Assembly (NCBI GenBank): GCA_036381595.1
Contig: DASVCN010000013.1
Coordinates: 1 to 48,748, forward strand
Reading direction: 5' to 3'
Length of the DNA: 48,748 nucleotides
From: Trueperaceae bacterium
GTDB lineage: Bacteria > Deinococcota > Deinococci > Deinococcales > Trueperaceae
Part shown: in pieces, positions 26,578 through 35,078 of the stretch
Numbering within the stretch: the first letter of the stretch is position 1
Layout: the number at the start of each line of letters is the position of its first letter
Translations under genes and position numbers: made by a program
The notes under the pieces: generated by a model
Seen by the model: only the letters and a program-made list of their open reading frames with translations
Database searches by the model: none
What the model was told of the DNA's origin: nothing

Positions 26578-27846
26578 ATGGTCACCTCTCAGCTGATCGC
26601 CAGCCTGGCCGGCGTCCCACCTCGTGACGACCTCCCATCTGGGACGGGTGCTGCCTTCCACAGCGGGCGGATCCGGCCGGGGGAGGTCTTCTTCGCGCTG
26701 CCGGGGGCCGTCGAGCACGGGATCGTTCATGCCGACGACGCCCTGGACAGAGGCGCGGCGTTCGTGGTCTCCGACGTCCCCCACCCGCGCGCGCTCAGCG
26801 TGCCCGATCCGGAAGCGGCCCTCATCGCCCTGGGAAGGCACGCCCGCAAGCAGCTCCAGGGCGCCGTCGTGGCGATCAGCGGGTCGGTCGGCAAGACCTC
26901 TACCCGAGCATTCGCTGCTGCCGCGCTCGACGCGATCGCCAGCGAGGGCAACTTCAACACCCCGAGAGCGCTCGCCTGCACGATGGTGCGGGCCTGGCAG
27001 ACGGATCCGGGCCGCCCTCTGGTACTCGAACTGGGGATCGACCGGAGGGGCGAGATGGACGAGCTCGTCGACCTGGTGAGCCCCACCCACGGCCTGCTCA
27101 CGGCGATAGCCGAGAGTCACCTGGAGGGCCTGGGCGACCTCGAGGGCGTCGCTCACGAGAAGGCCCGTCTCCTGGAGAGGTCGCCCGAGAGGTTCGCGTC
27201 CGAGTCGGCGGCCAGGCTCCTCCCCCGCCCGCTCCCCGGCCTCGTCCGCTACGGCCTCTCGGAAGGCGCCCCCGTCCGAGGCAGGCTCCGAGCCGGCGTT
27301 CTCGAGGCTTTCGGAGTGGAGGTAACGCTCCGGTATCCCGGCAATGCGATGGCCAGCAACGCGCTCGGGGCACTCGCCCTGGCTCACCGGCTGGGACTCG
27401 ACCTCGAAGCAGCGGCTCGCCGCCTGGAGGCAGCGAAACTCGAAGCGGGCAGGCTACAGGTGAAGCGCCTGGGCGAACTGACCATCCTCGACGACACCTA
27501 TAACTCCAATCCGACTTCGGCCCGCGAGGCGCTCGGGGTACTTTCGGGAATGGACCGGCCCCGCTGCGCGGTGCTGGGAGACATGCTCGAGTTGGGGCCC
27601 AGGGCCGAGGAGTTCCACCGGGAACTGGGGGCCGCCACGAGAGGACTGGACCTGGTGGTCGCGATCGGCCCGCTCGCCCGCTGTCTTCGCGACGGCAACC
27701 CGAACGTCATCCACCGTGAGAACATCGACGAAGCTCTCCCCCTGCTTACGCGGATTCCCAGACGCGGCACCATCCTCGTGAAGGCCTCTCGCGGCATGCG
27801 CCTCGAGCGGGTCGTCGAGCAGCTGATCGCGGGAGTGCCTGCATGA
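26578..27846 (+). CDS. murF: UDP-MurNAc-tripeptide:D-Ala-D-Ala ligase MurF
   Basis: MurF adds D-Ala-D-Ala to UDP-MurNAc-tripeptide with ATP, the last cytoplasmic precursor step. The 422-residue protein has the Mur ligase P-loop SGSVGKTST (101-109), the LVLELGIDRRGEMDEL block, the ESHLEGLGDLEG block with catalytic His, and ILDDTYNSNPTSAREAL in the C-terminal domain. ATG 26578 was chosen because GGAG lies 4 nt upstream; GTGs at 26542 and 26548 are alternatives. The preceding 71 nt is unusually AT-rich (TATTCT at 26527, TAAGAT at 26536) and may hold an internal promoter. murE is not present beside it. Confidence 0.94.
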   Translation: MVTSQLIASLAGVPPRDDLPSGTGAAFHSGRIRPGEVFFALPGAVEHGIVHADDALDRGAAFVVSDVPHPRALSVPDPEAALIALGRHARKQLQGAVVAISGSVGKTSTRAFAAAALDAIASEGNFNTPRALACTMVRAWQTDPGRPLVLELGIDRRGEMDELVDLVSPTHGLLTAIAESHLEGLGDLEGVAHEKARLLERSPERFASESAARLLPRPLPGLVRYGLSEGAPVRGRLRAGVLEAFGVEVTLRYPGNAMASNALGALALAHRLGLDLEAAARRLEAAKLEAGRLQVKRLGELTILDDTYNSNPTSAREALGVLSGMDRPRCAVLGDMLELGPRAEEFHRELGAATRGLDLVVAIGPLARCLRDGNPNVIHRENIDEALPLLTRIPRRGTILVKASRGMRLERVVEQLIAGVPA

Positions 27847-28751
27847 CGGTCGCCTCAGCGGCAGCGTTGTCACTGCTCTTCACCGGCATCTACGTCCAGC
27901 TCGCCAAACGGTTCGGCTGGGGCAAGTCGGTGCGGCGCGACGGGCCCAGCGGCCACCTCACCAAGGAGGGCACTCCAACTATGGGAGGCCTCGCGTTCCT
28001 GCTCGCCGCTGCGCTCATCTCGCTCACCGGCGCGCGCGGCAGCGACTGGGAGGCGCTCTCCTTGCTGGTTCTGGGGAGCGCGACGCTCGGTTTCTGGGAC
28101 GACGTCTCGGCGCTCGCAAGGAAGCGCCGCCGGGCGCAGGGTGAGGACGCCGCCACCGGCGCCCTGGCCCGTTGGCGGATCATGCTGCAGAGCGCGCTCG
28201 CCCTCGGTTTCGCGCTCTACGCGGTGGACAGCGGCCGGACCCTGTTCGGGAGCCCCTGGCTCGACGTGCTCGCCTTCGCTTTCGTAGTGGTCGGCTCGAT
28301 AAACGCCTTCAACTTCTCCGACGGCCTCGACGGCCTCGCGGCGGGAGTAACGGGCATCATCCTGCTCCTCTTCCTGACCAATCCCCTGGCTCTGGCCCTC
28401 CTCGGTGCCCTCCTCGGATTCCTGTGGTACAACGCCAAGCCGGCCCGCGTCTTCATGGGCGGAGTCGGATCGGAAGCGCTGGGTGCAGCCGTCGCCGGAC
28501 TCGCGATCACCTCCGAGGTGACCTGGTACCTGCCGCTGGTCGCCCTGGTGCCGGTCCTGGAGGTCGTCTCGGTGATAGTCCAGGTCTCCTACTTCCGGCT
28601 GACCGGCGGGAAGAGACTGTTGCGCATGAGCCCCCTCCATCACCACTTCGAACTCTCCGGCTGGAGCGAGGTGCAGGTCGTCACCCGTTTCTGGCTGGCG
28701 ACCGCGGTCTGCGTCGCCCTCGCCTTCTTCCTCCTCGGAGGGTCGGTGTGA
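27843..28751 (+). CDS. mraY: Phospho-MurNAc-pentapeptide transferase MraY, missing a catalytic Asp
   Basis: MraY transfers phospho-MurNAc-pentapeptide to undecaprenyl phosphate to make lipid I in the inner membrane. Conserved parts: RRDGPSGHLTKEGTPTMGG, the Asp86-Asp87 pair (GFWDDVSAL), FNFSDGLDGLAAG, and MSPLHHHFELSGW. At 302 residues it is shorter than E. coli's 360, mainly at the N-terminus. The loop normally reading FMGD-x-GSLALG reads FMGGVGSEALG here: Gly207 (codon GGA, 28461-28463) replaces the third catalytic aspartate, and Glu211 replaces Leu. GGA differs from both Asp codons at two bases. Overlaps murF and murD by 4 nt each. Confidence 0.93.
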   Translation: MTVASAAALSLLFTGIYVQLAKRFGWGKSVRRDGPSGHLTKEGTPTMGGLAFLLAAALISLTGARGSDWEALSLLVLGSATLGFWDDVSALARKRRRAQGEDAATGALARWRIMLQSALALGFALYAVDSGRTLFGSPWLDVLAFAFVVVGSINAFNFSDGLDGLAAGVTGIILLLFLTNPLALALLGALLGFLWYNAKPARVFMGGVGSEALGAAVAGLAITSEVTWYLPLVALVPVLEVVSVIVQVSYFRLTGGKRLLRMSPLHHHFELSGWSEVQVVTRFWLATAVCVALAFFLLGGSV

Positions 28752-30097
28752 GAGTCCTCGTCTACGGACTCGGGCGCAGTGGCCTCGCCGTTGCCCGTCT
28801 AGGCCTCAGACAGGGACACGAGATCGTCTTCTTCGACAAGCGCGAGGAGGGGGAGGACATCGGAGCCGCGCTCGCTATGGGCGGCAGGCGACTCGCGGCG
28901 GCCGAGGTCGAGGAAGCCAACTCTTTCGACATCTGCATCGCCGCGCCCGGCGTGCCGATCGAGCACCCCCACCTGCGGGCCGTCCGCGACAGGGGGATCG
29001 AGACGATCGGCGAGGTCGAATGGGTGCACCGAACCGTTCCAGCTCCGATGATCGGAGTTACCGGTACCGCGGGCAAGGGCACCGTCACCCGCTGGATCGC
29101 CGACTCCCTCACCATGGCAGGACGGCGCGCCGTGGCAGGCGGCAACATCGATCCGGCCCTGAGCGAGGTGGCGGAGGCAGGAAGCACTCTCGTCGTCGAG
29201 CTCTCCTCCTTCCAGCTCGAACGTTGTCCTACCCTGAGACCGCGAATCGCCGCGGTCCTCAACCTAGGCTCCGACCACCTCGACCGTCACGGCACTGTGG
29301 AGCTCTATCACGCGGCCAAGCGCAACCTGCTCAAGAACTTGGGACCGGAGGAGCTCTTCATCTACAACCTGGACGACCCGCTCCTCTCCGGCTGGGCCAA
29401 GGAGACGGAAGCCCGGACGGCGGCGTTCTCGCTCGAGGGCAGGGCTCACGCCTGGCTCTCCCGGGACGGCACCCTCCACCTGGGCGACGAGCCGGTCATC
29501 TCCCGCGGAGAGCTTAAGGTCACCGGCCAGCATCACATCGCGAACGCCCTGGCGGTAGCACTCGCCTGCCGCGAGGAGGGTCTGTCGCTCGAGGAGATCC
29601 GCTCGGGTCTCGCCGAATTCGAAGGATTGCCCGGCCGCTACAGTGACGCCGGCCGGATCGGGACGGTGCGCTTCATAGAGGACTCGATAGCTACCAGATC
29701 ACTCGCGGTCGAGGCCGCGCTTGCGGCCACGCCGGCCCCTGTCGTGTGGATAGCTGGCGGCCAGAGCAAGGGCGCCGACGTCAGCGAACTCGAGAGCCTC
29801 ATCCGTGAGAAGGTACGCCTCTTCATCGGCATCGGCGAATCTGGACCGGCACTGCGCGACATGGTGGCGCAGTGGGTACCCACCCACCTCTGCCCCGAAC
29901 GCGACGGCCAGGCAGCCATTCGTTGCGCCGTCCGCGCCGCCCTGCGGCACCTGAGCGCCCACGCACCGCACGGCGGCACAGTGCTGCTCGCCCCACTGGC
30001 AGCATCTTTCGATCAGTTCCGCGACTATCGTGAGAGGGCAGAGGCGTTCCGAGCCGCGATCAAGGCCGAGGAGGTGGCATGGACCCTCTCCTCCTGA
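28748..30097 (+). CDS. murD: UDP-MurNAc-L-Ala:D-Glu ligase MurD
   Basis: MurD adds D-glutamate to UDP-MurNAc-L-Ala. The 449-residue product shows the N-terminal GLGRSGLAVARLG Rossmann motif, AAPGVPIEHP, a P-loop GVTGTAGKGTVTRW (103-116), VVELSSFQLER, LGSDHLDRHG, and FIEDSIATRS in the C-terminal domain. The P-loop departs from the common GTNGKST/GTNGKTT: Ala for Asn and Gly for the residue after the catalytic lysine, while Lys110 and Thr112 remain. The GTG overlaps the mraY stop (GTGA). ftsW begins 19 nt before its end. Confidence 0.93.
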   Translation: MRVLVYGLGRSGLAVARLGLRQGHEIVFFDKREEGEDIGAALAMGGRRLAAAEVEEANSFDICIAAPGVPIEHPHLRAVRDRGIETIGEVEWVHRTVPAPMIGVTGTAGKGTVTRWIADSLTMAGRRAVAGGNIDPALSEVAEAGSTLVVELSSFQLERCPTLRPRIAAVLNLGSDHLDRHGTVELYHAAKRNLLKNLGPEELFIYNLDDPLLSGWAKETEARTAAFSLEGRAHAWLSRDGTLHLGDEPVISRGELKVTGQHHIANALAVALACREEGLSLEEIRSGLAEFEGLPGRYSDAGRIGTVRFIEDSIATRSLAVEAALAATPAPVVWIAGGQSKGADVSELESLIREKVRLFIGIGESGPALRDMVAQWVPTHLCPERDGQAAIRCAVRAALRHLSAHAPHGGTVLLAPLAASFDQFRDYRERAEAFRAAIKAEEVAWTLSS

Positions 30098-31131
30098 TCA
30101 TCCAGCTGTTGTTGGGCGGCCTGGGGATCCTCGGCGTCGCCACCGCCGAGCCGTCGCTGGCTCTCGAGCATGGCCTGCGCTTCCTCGCCACTTTCCTCAT
30201 CACCGTCGTCATGTCGCGGATAAAGCCGATGACGATCGTTCGCTACAGCCCGCACGCCTACCTGATGGCGTTGGGCCTGCTGGCCCTGGTACTGGTCATC
30301 GGCGTCTCGCCGGACGGCAGCGACAGCAAGCGGTGGCTGCTCATCGGCGGCTTCAGCCTTCAACCTTCGGAACTGATGAAGGTCGCCGTCATCGCCTACC
30401 TCACCGCCTTCTTCCACAACCACCTCGGGGACTGGCAGATCTGGCGGCCCATGCTCGTGATCGGCATCGCCGCGGGCCTGATCGTGGTGGAGCCGAACGT
30501 TTCGACATCGGCCTTCCTCTTCGCCCTGGCGTTCGCCATCATGATCGCCGCCGGGACGTCGCTCGGACGACTGGTCGCGATCTCCACCGCGGCGGCGGTG
30601 ATCGCCCTCCTGGTGGCCGGCTCCTACCTGAGCCAGTTCGAGTACATAGGCGAAAGGATCGCCGGGTTCCAGGATCTCTGGGGCGACCAGAGCGAGATCT
30701 CGAGTACCTCGTACCAGGCCTATCAGGCGCGCCAGACACTGGTCAAGGCGGGCCTCTTCGGCATAGGTCCCGGGCGACCCGACAGGGTGCCGGCCGCCGA
30801 GACCGACATGGTCGCGGTTGCGGTCGGGCAGTCGCTCGGCCTGGCCGGGCTGGTCACCGTCATCGCCCTCTACGTCCTCCTGGCCGGCCGCGGCCTCAGG
30901 GTCGCCTCCGCTCAGACGGGACCGGGCAGCCTCCTCGCCGCAGGAGCCACGACCTACATCTGCGGCCAGGCGGCCCTCAACCTGCTGGTCGCTTCGGGGC
31001 TCTTCCCCGTGACCGGCATCCCCCTGCCATTCATGAGCTACGGCCTCAACAGCCTCGTGAGCGTCGCGATCGCCATGGGCTTCATCCAGGGCGCCTACCG
31101 GCACGCTCGCTCGACCGGAGCCCTCACATGA
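30079..31131 (+). CDS. ftsW: Septal peptidoglycan glycosyltransferase FtsW
   Basis: FtsW is the SEDS-family polymerase that extends septal glycan from lipid II with FtsI. The 350-residue membrane protein has about nine to ten hydrophobic helices, DSKRWLLIGGFSLQPSELMK, the VEPNVST segment (family norm: PDLGT), GLFGIGPGR, the extracellular loop AAETDMVAVAVGQSLGLAG that carries the putative catalytic Asp, and PLPFMSYGLNSLVSVAIAMG near the C-terminus. Its N-terminus starts almost directly with a helix, slightly shorter than usual. Overlaps murD by 19 nt and murG by 4 nt, so translation is coupled. Confidence 0.92.
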   Translation: MDPLLLIIQLLLGGLGILGVATAEPSLALEHGLRFLATFLITVVMSRIKPMTIVRYSPHAYLMALGLLALVLVIGVSPDGSDSKRWLLIGGFSLQPSELMKVAVIAYLTAFFHNHLGDWQIWRPMLVIGIAAGLIVVEPNVSTSAFLFALAFAIMIAAGTSLGRLVAISTAAAVIALLVAGSYLSQFEYIGERIAGFQDLWGDQSEISSTSYQAYQARQTLVKAGLFGIGPGRPDRVPAAETDMVAVAVGQSLGLAGLVTVIALYVLLAGRGLRVASAQTGPGSLLAAGATTYICGQAALNLLVASGLFPVTGIPLPFMSYGLNSLVSVAIAMGFIQGAYRHARSTGALT

Positions 31132-32225
31132 GCCGGCTGCTCCTGTTCGCGACCGGCGGAAGCGGCGGCCACATCTACCCCGCCCTGGCGGTGGCGCGGG
31201 CAGCGGCCATGCGCGGTCTGGACGTGCACCTGCTGGGCCAGGCGGGCGGCATGGAGGAGCGCCTGTCGGCTGAGGCGGGACTCCCCTTCACCGGAGTTGC
31301 GAGCGGCAAGCTCGATCGCCAGCGGCCCGACCCTCGCGCCCTCCTGCGCTCGATCAGGGGCGTAGCTCAGGCGGTGGCCGCGCTGCGTCGTCTCCAACCC
31401 GCGCTGGTGATGGGCTTCGGCGGTTTCGCATCGTTCCCCGGCACCGCTGCGGCGGTTCTGACCGGCACCCGACTGGTGCTCCACGAACAGAACGCCTATC
31501 CGGGCCTCGTCACCAGGGTCCTGGCGCCCTTCGCCCATACCGTCGTACTCTCGCAACCGGCGACCGCCAGGCGGGTACGCGCCCGGCGGACGGTACAGCT
31601 CCCCTACCCCGTGCGCGAAGAGCGGCTCGAGAGAAGTGAAGCACGCCGCGTCCTGGGCCTGCCTCAGGAAGGTACGCTCACGCTGGTGATGGGTGGATCG
31701 CAAGGCTCGGCGGCGCTCAACGCGGGTGTGGTTGCGGCGCTGAAGAAGCTCCGCGATCTGCGGCCGATAGTGCTCCACAGCACCGGGCCCTCCCACCTCG
31801 AAGAAGCGAGAACGGCGACCGCCGGAACGGCCAACTACATCCCGAGACCGTACGTGGACGCCAAGCTGGCATGGTCGGCTGCAGACCTGGCCATCACCCG
31901 TGCCGGCTTCGGCACCCTCTCGGAGGCCGCCTACTTCGGCGTGCCGCTCGTCATGGTCCCTCTGCCCACAGCGGCAGAGAACCACCAGCTCCACAACGCG
32001 CGGGCCTTCGCCGAGCGAGGAGCCGGTGTCGTCCTCGAGCAACACAGGCTGGAGGAACTTCCCGCCGTCTGGCGCGAGATGCTCGCCGAACCGCGCCGCA
32101 ACGAGGCGGCAGTGGCCGCGGCGAAGCTCTCACCCGCTGGAGCCGCCGCGCGTTTCGCGGAACTGCTCGAAGAAACTTTGGACAGCGCCCCGGCAGGCCG
32201 GGGCGGCGATCGGAAGACGACATGA
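31128..32225 (+). CDS. murG: UDP-GlcNAc:lipid I transferase MurG
   Basis: MurG adds GlcNAc to lipid I, giving lipid II, at the cytoplasmic face of the membrane. The 365-residue GT-B protein has the two glycine-rich phosphate-binding loops (FATGGSGGHIYPALAVA and VMGGSQGSAALN), the VMGFGGFASFPGTAAAV and VLHEQNAYPGLVTR blocks, and the C-terminal donor site TRAGFGTLSEAAYFGVPLVMVPLP with AAENHQLHNA. All key residues appear intact. ATGA overlaps join it to ftsW upstream and murC downstream. Confidence 0.96.
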   Translation: MSRLLLFATGGSGGHIYPALAVARAAAMRGLDVHLLGQAGGMEERLSAEAGLPFTGVASGKLDRQRPDPRALLRSIRGVAQAVAALRRLQPALVMGFGGFASFPGTAAAVLTGTRLVLHEQNAYPGLVTRVLAPFAHTVVLSQPATARRVRARRTVQLPYPVREERLERSEARRVLGLPQEGTLTLVMGGSQGSAALNAGVVAALKKLRDLRPIVLHSTGPSHLEEARTATAGTANYIPRPYVDAKLAWSAADLAITRAGFGTLSEAAYFGVPLVMVPLPTAAENHQLHNARAFAERGAGVVLEQHRLEELPAVWREMLAEPRRNEAAVAAAKLSPAGAAARFAELLEETLDSAPAGRGGDRKTT

Positions 32226-33643
32226 AACCACACCTGCACTTCATGGGCATCGGCGGCGTGAGCATGAGCGGTCTCGCCCGCCACTATCGGGTACGAGGCT
32301 TCCGGGTGAGCGGTTGTGACTCGGCCGAGAGCCCCGTCGTGCAGCAGCTGCGCAAAGAGGGCATCGAGGTAGCGCTGGGTCACCACCCCTCCCACCTGGA
32401 AGGTGTCGACCTGCTCGTCACCACGATGGCGGTACCGGCCGACAGCGAAGAGTCGTGCGCTGCGCCGGCCGCCGGGGTCGAGACGATCAGGCGCATCGAA
32501 CTCCTGCGCCGTCTCTTCGCGGATTACCAGTCGATAGGTGTCACCGGCACCCACGGCAAGAGCACCACCACCGGCATGATCGCCCAGCTGTTCATCGAAC
32601 TGCGGCAGGACCCATCCGTGCAGCTCGGGGCGACCCTGCCGATGCTGGGCGGGAACATGCGAACCGGCCGCGGCCGACATCTGATCGCGGAAGTCGACGA
32701 GTCTGACCCGGGTTTCGCTCGCCTCTCCTCCGAGATCGCGGTGCTCATCAACCTGGAGGACGACCACATCGCGGGAGAGCACGACGAGCGCCGGAACTAT
32801 CACGCCAGCCTCGAGGACCTCGAGGCGGCCGCACGCAGCTTCGCCGTCAACGCCCGCAAGGTGATCGCCTGCGCCGATTGGCCCTCGCTGCGGGAGGTGG
32901 TCCGCGACCTGCCAGCGGTGGTCACCTACGGACTCAGCGAAGGAGCCGACTACCGCGTCACCGAGCTCGCGTTGACAGCACTGGGGAGCAGCTTCACCTT
33001 GCGCGCCCCGGGCGGTCGCAGCGTGAAGGTGACCCTCACGGTGCCGGGCGTGCACAACGCTCAGAACGCTGCCGCGGCGCTGGCCACGGCCGACGTCGCC
33101 GGCCTGCCCCTCGACGATGCGGCTCGTGCCCTCGCCACCTTCGGAGGCGTGGGCCGGCGGTGGCAGCGCTGGGGTGATCCCGAGGGGGCCCTCATCATCG
33201 ACGACTATGCCCACCACCCCACCGAGGTCGAGGCCACCCTGAAGGCCGCGCGCAATACCGGCAGACGGGTCCGCGCCGTGCTGCAGCCCCACCGCTGGGT
33301 CAGGACCGCACGCCACTGGCCGGCACTCGCCGACGCCGCCGCACTCGCCGACGAGGTCATCGTGCTCGACGTGTACGCGGCCGGCGAGACCCGGATCCCG
33401 GGCGTTTCGGTAGAACAGATCGTCGAACGGATCGCCGCCAAGGGAAGACCCGCCGCCTATCACGACCAGCAGTCCGCGATCGACTACCTGCGGGGATCCC
33501 TTGACCCCGACGACCTGGTCATCACACTGGGTGCGGGAGACGTGTGGAAGGTGGCCGAGTCCCTCTCGCGGCTGAGCGCCCCGGTAGTGGCGCCGGAGAT
33601 CCGCGAAGTACTGCGCAGTGAGGCAACGAGTGCCGACCGCTGA
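32222..33643 (+). CDS. murC: UDP-MurNAc:L-Ala ligase MurC
   Basis: MurC adds the first amino acid, L-alanine, to UDP-MurNAc. The 473-residue protein has the N-terminal MGIGGVSMSGLAR Rossmann loop, SGCD, the P-loop GVTGTHGKSTTTGMI (106-120), AEVDESDPGF, INLEDDHIAGEH, the VPGVHNAQNAAAALA block, and IDDYAHHPTEVEATLKA in the C-terminal domain. Family residues are all present. Overlaps murG by 4 nt and murB by 14 nt. Confidence 0.96.
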   Translation: MKPHLHFMGIGGVSMSGLARHYRVRGFRVSGCDSAESPVVQQLRKEGIEVALGHHPSHLEGVDLLVTTMAVPADSEESCAAPAAGVETIRRIELLRRLFADYQSIGVTGTHGKSTTTGMIAQLFIELRQDPSVQLGATLPMLGGNMRTGRGRHLIAEVDESDPGFARLSSEIAVLINLEDDHIAGEHDERRNYHASLEDLEAAARSFAVNARKVIACADWPSLREVVRDLPAVVTYGLSEGADYRVTELALTALGSSFTLRAPGGRSVKVTLTVPGVHNAQNAAAALATADVAGLPLDDAARALATFGGVGRRWQRWGDPEGALIIDDYAHHPTEVEATLKAARNTGRRVRAVLQPHRWVRTARHWPALADAAALADEVIVLDVYAAGETRIPGVSVEQIVERIAAKGRPAAYHDQQSAIDYLRGSLDPDDLVITLGAGDVWKVAESLSRLSAPVVAPEIREVLRSEATSADR

Positions 33644-34463
33644 GCTCCAACGAACTGTCGAACTGAGCCGCCTCACCACCTTGCGAGTGGGCGGACCGGC
33701 CGAACTGTGGGAGGTCGAGTCGGAAGCCGATCTGGCCGAGGCGACCAGCCAGCCCTTCCTGGTCATCGGCGCAGGCTCGAACATCCTGGCGAGCGACGCT
33801 GGTGTCGACGAGAGGGTCGTGCGCCTCGGCCGGAGCTTCAACACGCTCGCCGAGTTCGATGGCCGTCCCGAGTTGTGGCTGGGCGCCGCCACCCCCCTCC
33901 CTGGTCTCGTGCGACGGGCTCAGCAGGCGGGGCTCTCCGGGCTGGAAGGCCTTCTGGGCGTACCCGCGGTGCTCGGCGGGGCGGTGGCCATGAACGCCGG
34001 GACCCGTTTCGGCCAGCTGGAGGACAGCCTCGTGGAGGTCGAACTCTTCGTCGGAGGCCAGCTCGAGCGGTTGCCCGCGGCCGCGATCGGCCTCTCCTAC
34101 CGGCGTTCGAACCTTCCACCCGGCTCGATCGTGACCCGCGTCAGGCTGCGCTTGACCGAGTCGACCCCGCAGAGGGTGCAGTCGTACATGGACCAGGTCG
34201 ACAGCGCCCGGAAGGGTCAGCCCAAGAAGAAGTCGGCCGGCTGCGCCTTCAAGAACCCGGCAGGAGACAGCGCCGGTCGCATCATCGACGAGGCCGGCCT
34301 CAAGGGTCTACGGGTAGGCGACGCGATGGTCTCCTTCGAGCACGGCAATTTCATCGTCAACCTCGGCTCGGCGACGGCTGCCGACGTGCTGGAGCTGATC
34401 GAGCAGATACGTGCACGACTGGGGCGCGAACTGGAGCTCGAGTGGAGAGTCTGGGGATTCTGA
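33630..34463 (+). CDS. murB: UDP-N-acetylenolpyruvoylglucosamine reductase MurB (type II)
   Basis: MurB reduces UDP-GlcNAc-enolpyruvate to UDP-MurNAc with NADPH and FAD. The 277-residue protein has the FAD-binding LVIGAGSNILASD, GLEGLLGVPAVLGGAVAMNAG, LSYRRSNLP, the catalytic region KKSAGCAFKNPAGDSAGRIIDEAGLKGLR, and GNFIVN. The proton-donor position is Cys instead of Ser, a common natural variant in type II MurB. GTG 33630 was preferred to GTG 33618 because GAGG (33620-33623) sits 6 nt upstream. Overlaps the murC end by 14 nt. Confidence 0.93.
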   Translation: MPTAELQRTVELSRLTTLRVGGPAELWEVESEADLAEATSQPFLVIGAGSNILASDAGVDERVVRLGRSFNTLAEFDGRPELWLGAATPLPGLVRRAQQAGLSGLEGLLGVPAVLGGAVAMNAGTRFGQLEDSLVEVELFVGGQLERLPAAAIGLSYRRSNLPPGSIVTRVRLRLTESTPQRVQSYMDQVDSARKGQPKKKSAGCAFKNPAGDSAGRIIDEAGLKGLRVGDAMVSFEHGNFIVNLGSATAADVLELIEQIRARLGRELELEWRVWGF

Positions 34464-34484
34464 GTGCGGGGGTTCTGAGTGCGG
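34454..34484 (+). repeat. 15-bp tandem duplication at the murB-ftsQ junction
   Basis: TTCTGAGTGCGG occurs at 34458-34469 and again at 34473-34484, and the flanking bases also match with one mismatch (period 15). Each copy contains the stop-start string TGAGTG: the first holds the murB stop and a spare GTG, the second a stop and the ftsQ GTG. All are in one frame. Confidence 0.8.
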
Positions 34485-35078
34485 CCGTTGCTCGTGGTGC
34501 TGGCGCTGCTGGCCGTGGCGCTGCTGATAGGCAGTCGTTTCTATCCGACCATCGAGACCGTGGCGGTCAGCGGCAACTCCCACTACGACCGGGAGGAGGT
34601 CAGGGAACTCGCCGGCGTCGAGCCGGGGGGAGCCCTCCTGTGGGTCAACCGCTGGAGCCTGGCGGAGCTGGCCAACGACCCATGGATCAGGCGGGCCAGG
34701 GTCATCCGGCACTGGCCCGACACGGTCTCGATCAACGTCTGGGAGAGGACGCCGGTCATCACCGACGGAACCTCGAGCTGGGCCGCCGACGGCACCCTGT
34801 TGCCCGGGGTGAGCGAGGAAACGAAGGCCGGACTGGTGCGCCTCGAGGGATGGGGCGAACCCCGTCTGGAGGAGGCGTTGAAGCTTCTGGAGCTATTGTC
34901 CCAGTTCGGGCCCAGGGTGATAAGCTACTCGCCGGAAGGCTTCGACATCGAGCTGCGCGAGAAGAGCCTATACACGCCTGGAGTGGCCGTGCTCGAGCGT
35001 CACTGGGCCGCCTGGACGAATCAGCGAGGGAGCCGCGTGGCGGTCTACCCCTGGGGAGTGAGCGAGAGAGATGACTGA
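34479..35078 (+). CDS. ftsQ: Division protein FtsQ/DivIB
   Basis: FtsQ links the FtsLB coiled coil to the rest of the divisome. The 199-residue bitopic protein has a membrane helix (about 3-18), then a POTRA-like domain: IETVAVSGNSHYDREEVRELAGVEPGGALLWVN, DPWIRRARVIRHWPDTVSINVWERTPV, and a beta domain. It is shorter than most FtsQ proteins (250-280 residues), with a truncated C-terminal beta domain. The GTG at 34479 gives an N-terminus starting at the helix, so there is almost no cytoplasmic tail. The ftsA ATG lies inside its last codons (8-nt overlap). Confidence 0.88.
   Translation: MRPLLVVLALLAVALLIGSRFYPTIETVAVSGNSHYDREEVRELAGVEPGGALLWVNRWSLAELANDPWIRRARVIRHWPDTVSINVWERTPVITDGTSSWAADGTLLPGVSEETKAGLVRLEGWGEPRLEEALKLLELLSQFGPRVISYSPEGFDIELREKSLYTPGVAVLERHWAAWTNQRGSRVAVYPWGVSERDD

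Noticed and set aside
31931-33892. Minus-strand ORF (653 codons) over murG, murC and murB
   Set aside because: Antisense shadow of three well-conserved overlapping genes.
34230-34260. MurB as inactive because Ser is Cys in the catalytic position
   Set aside because: Cysteine at this position is a common natural variant in type II MurB proteins.
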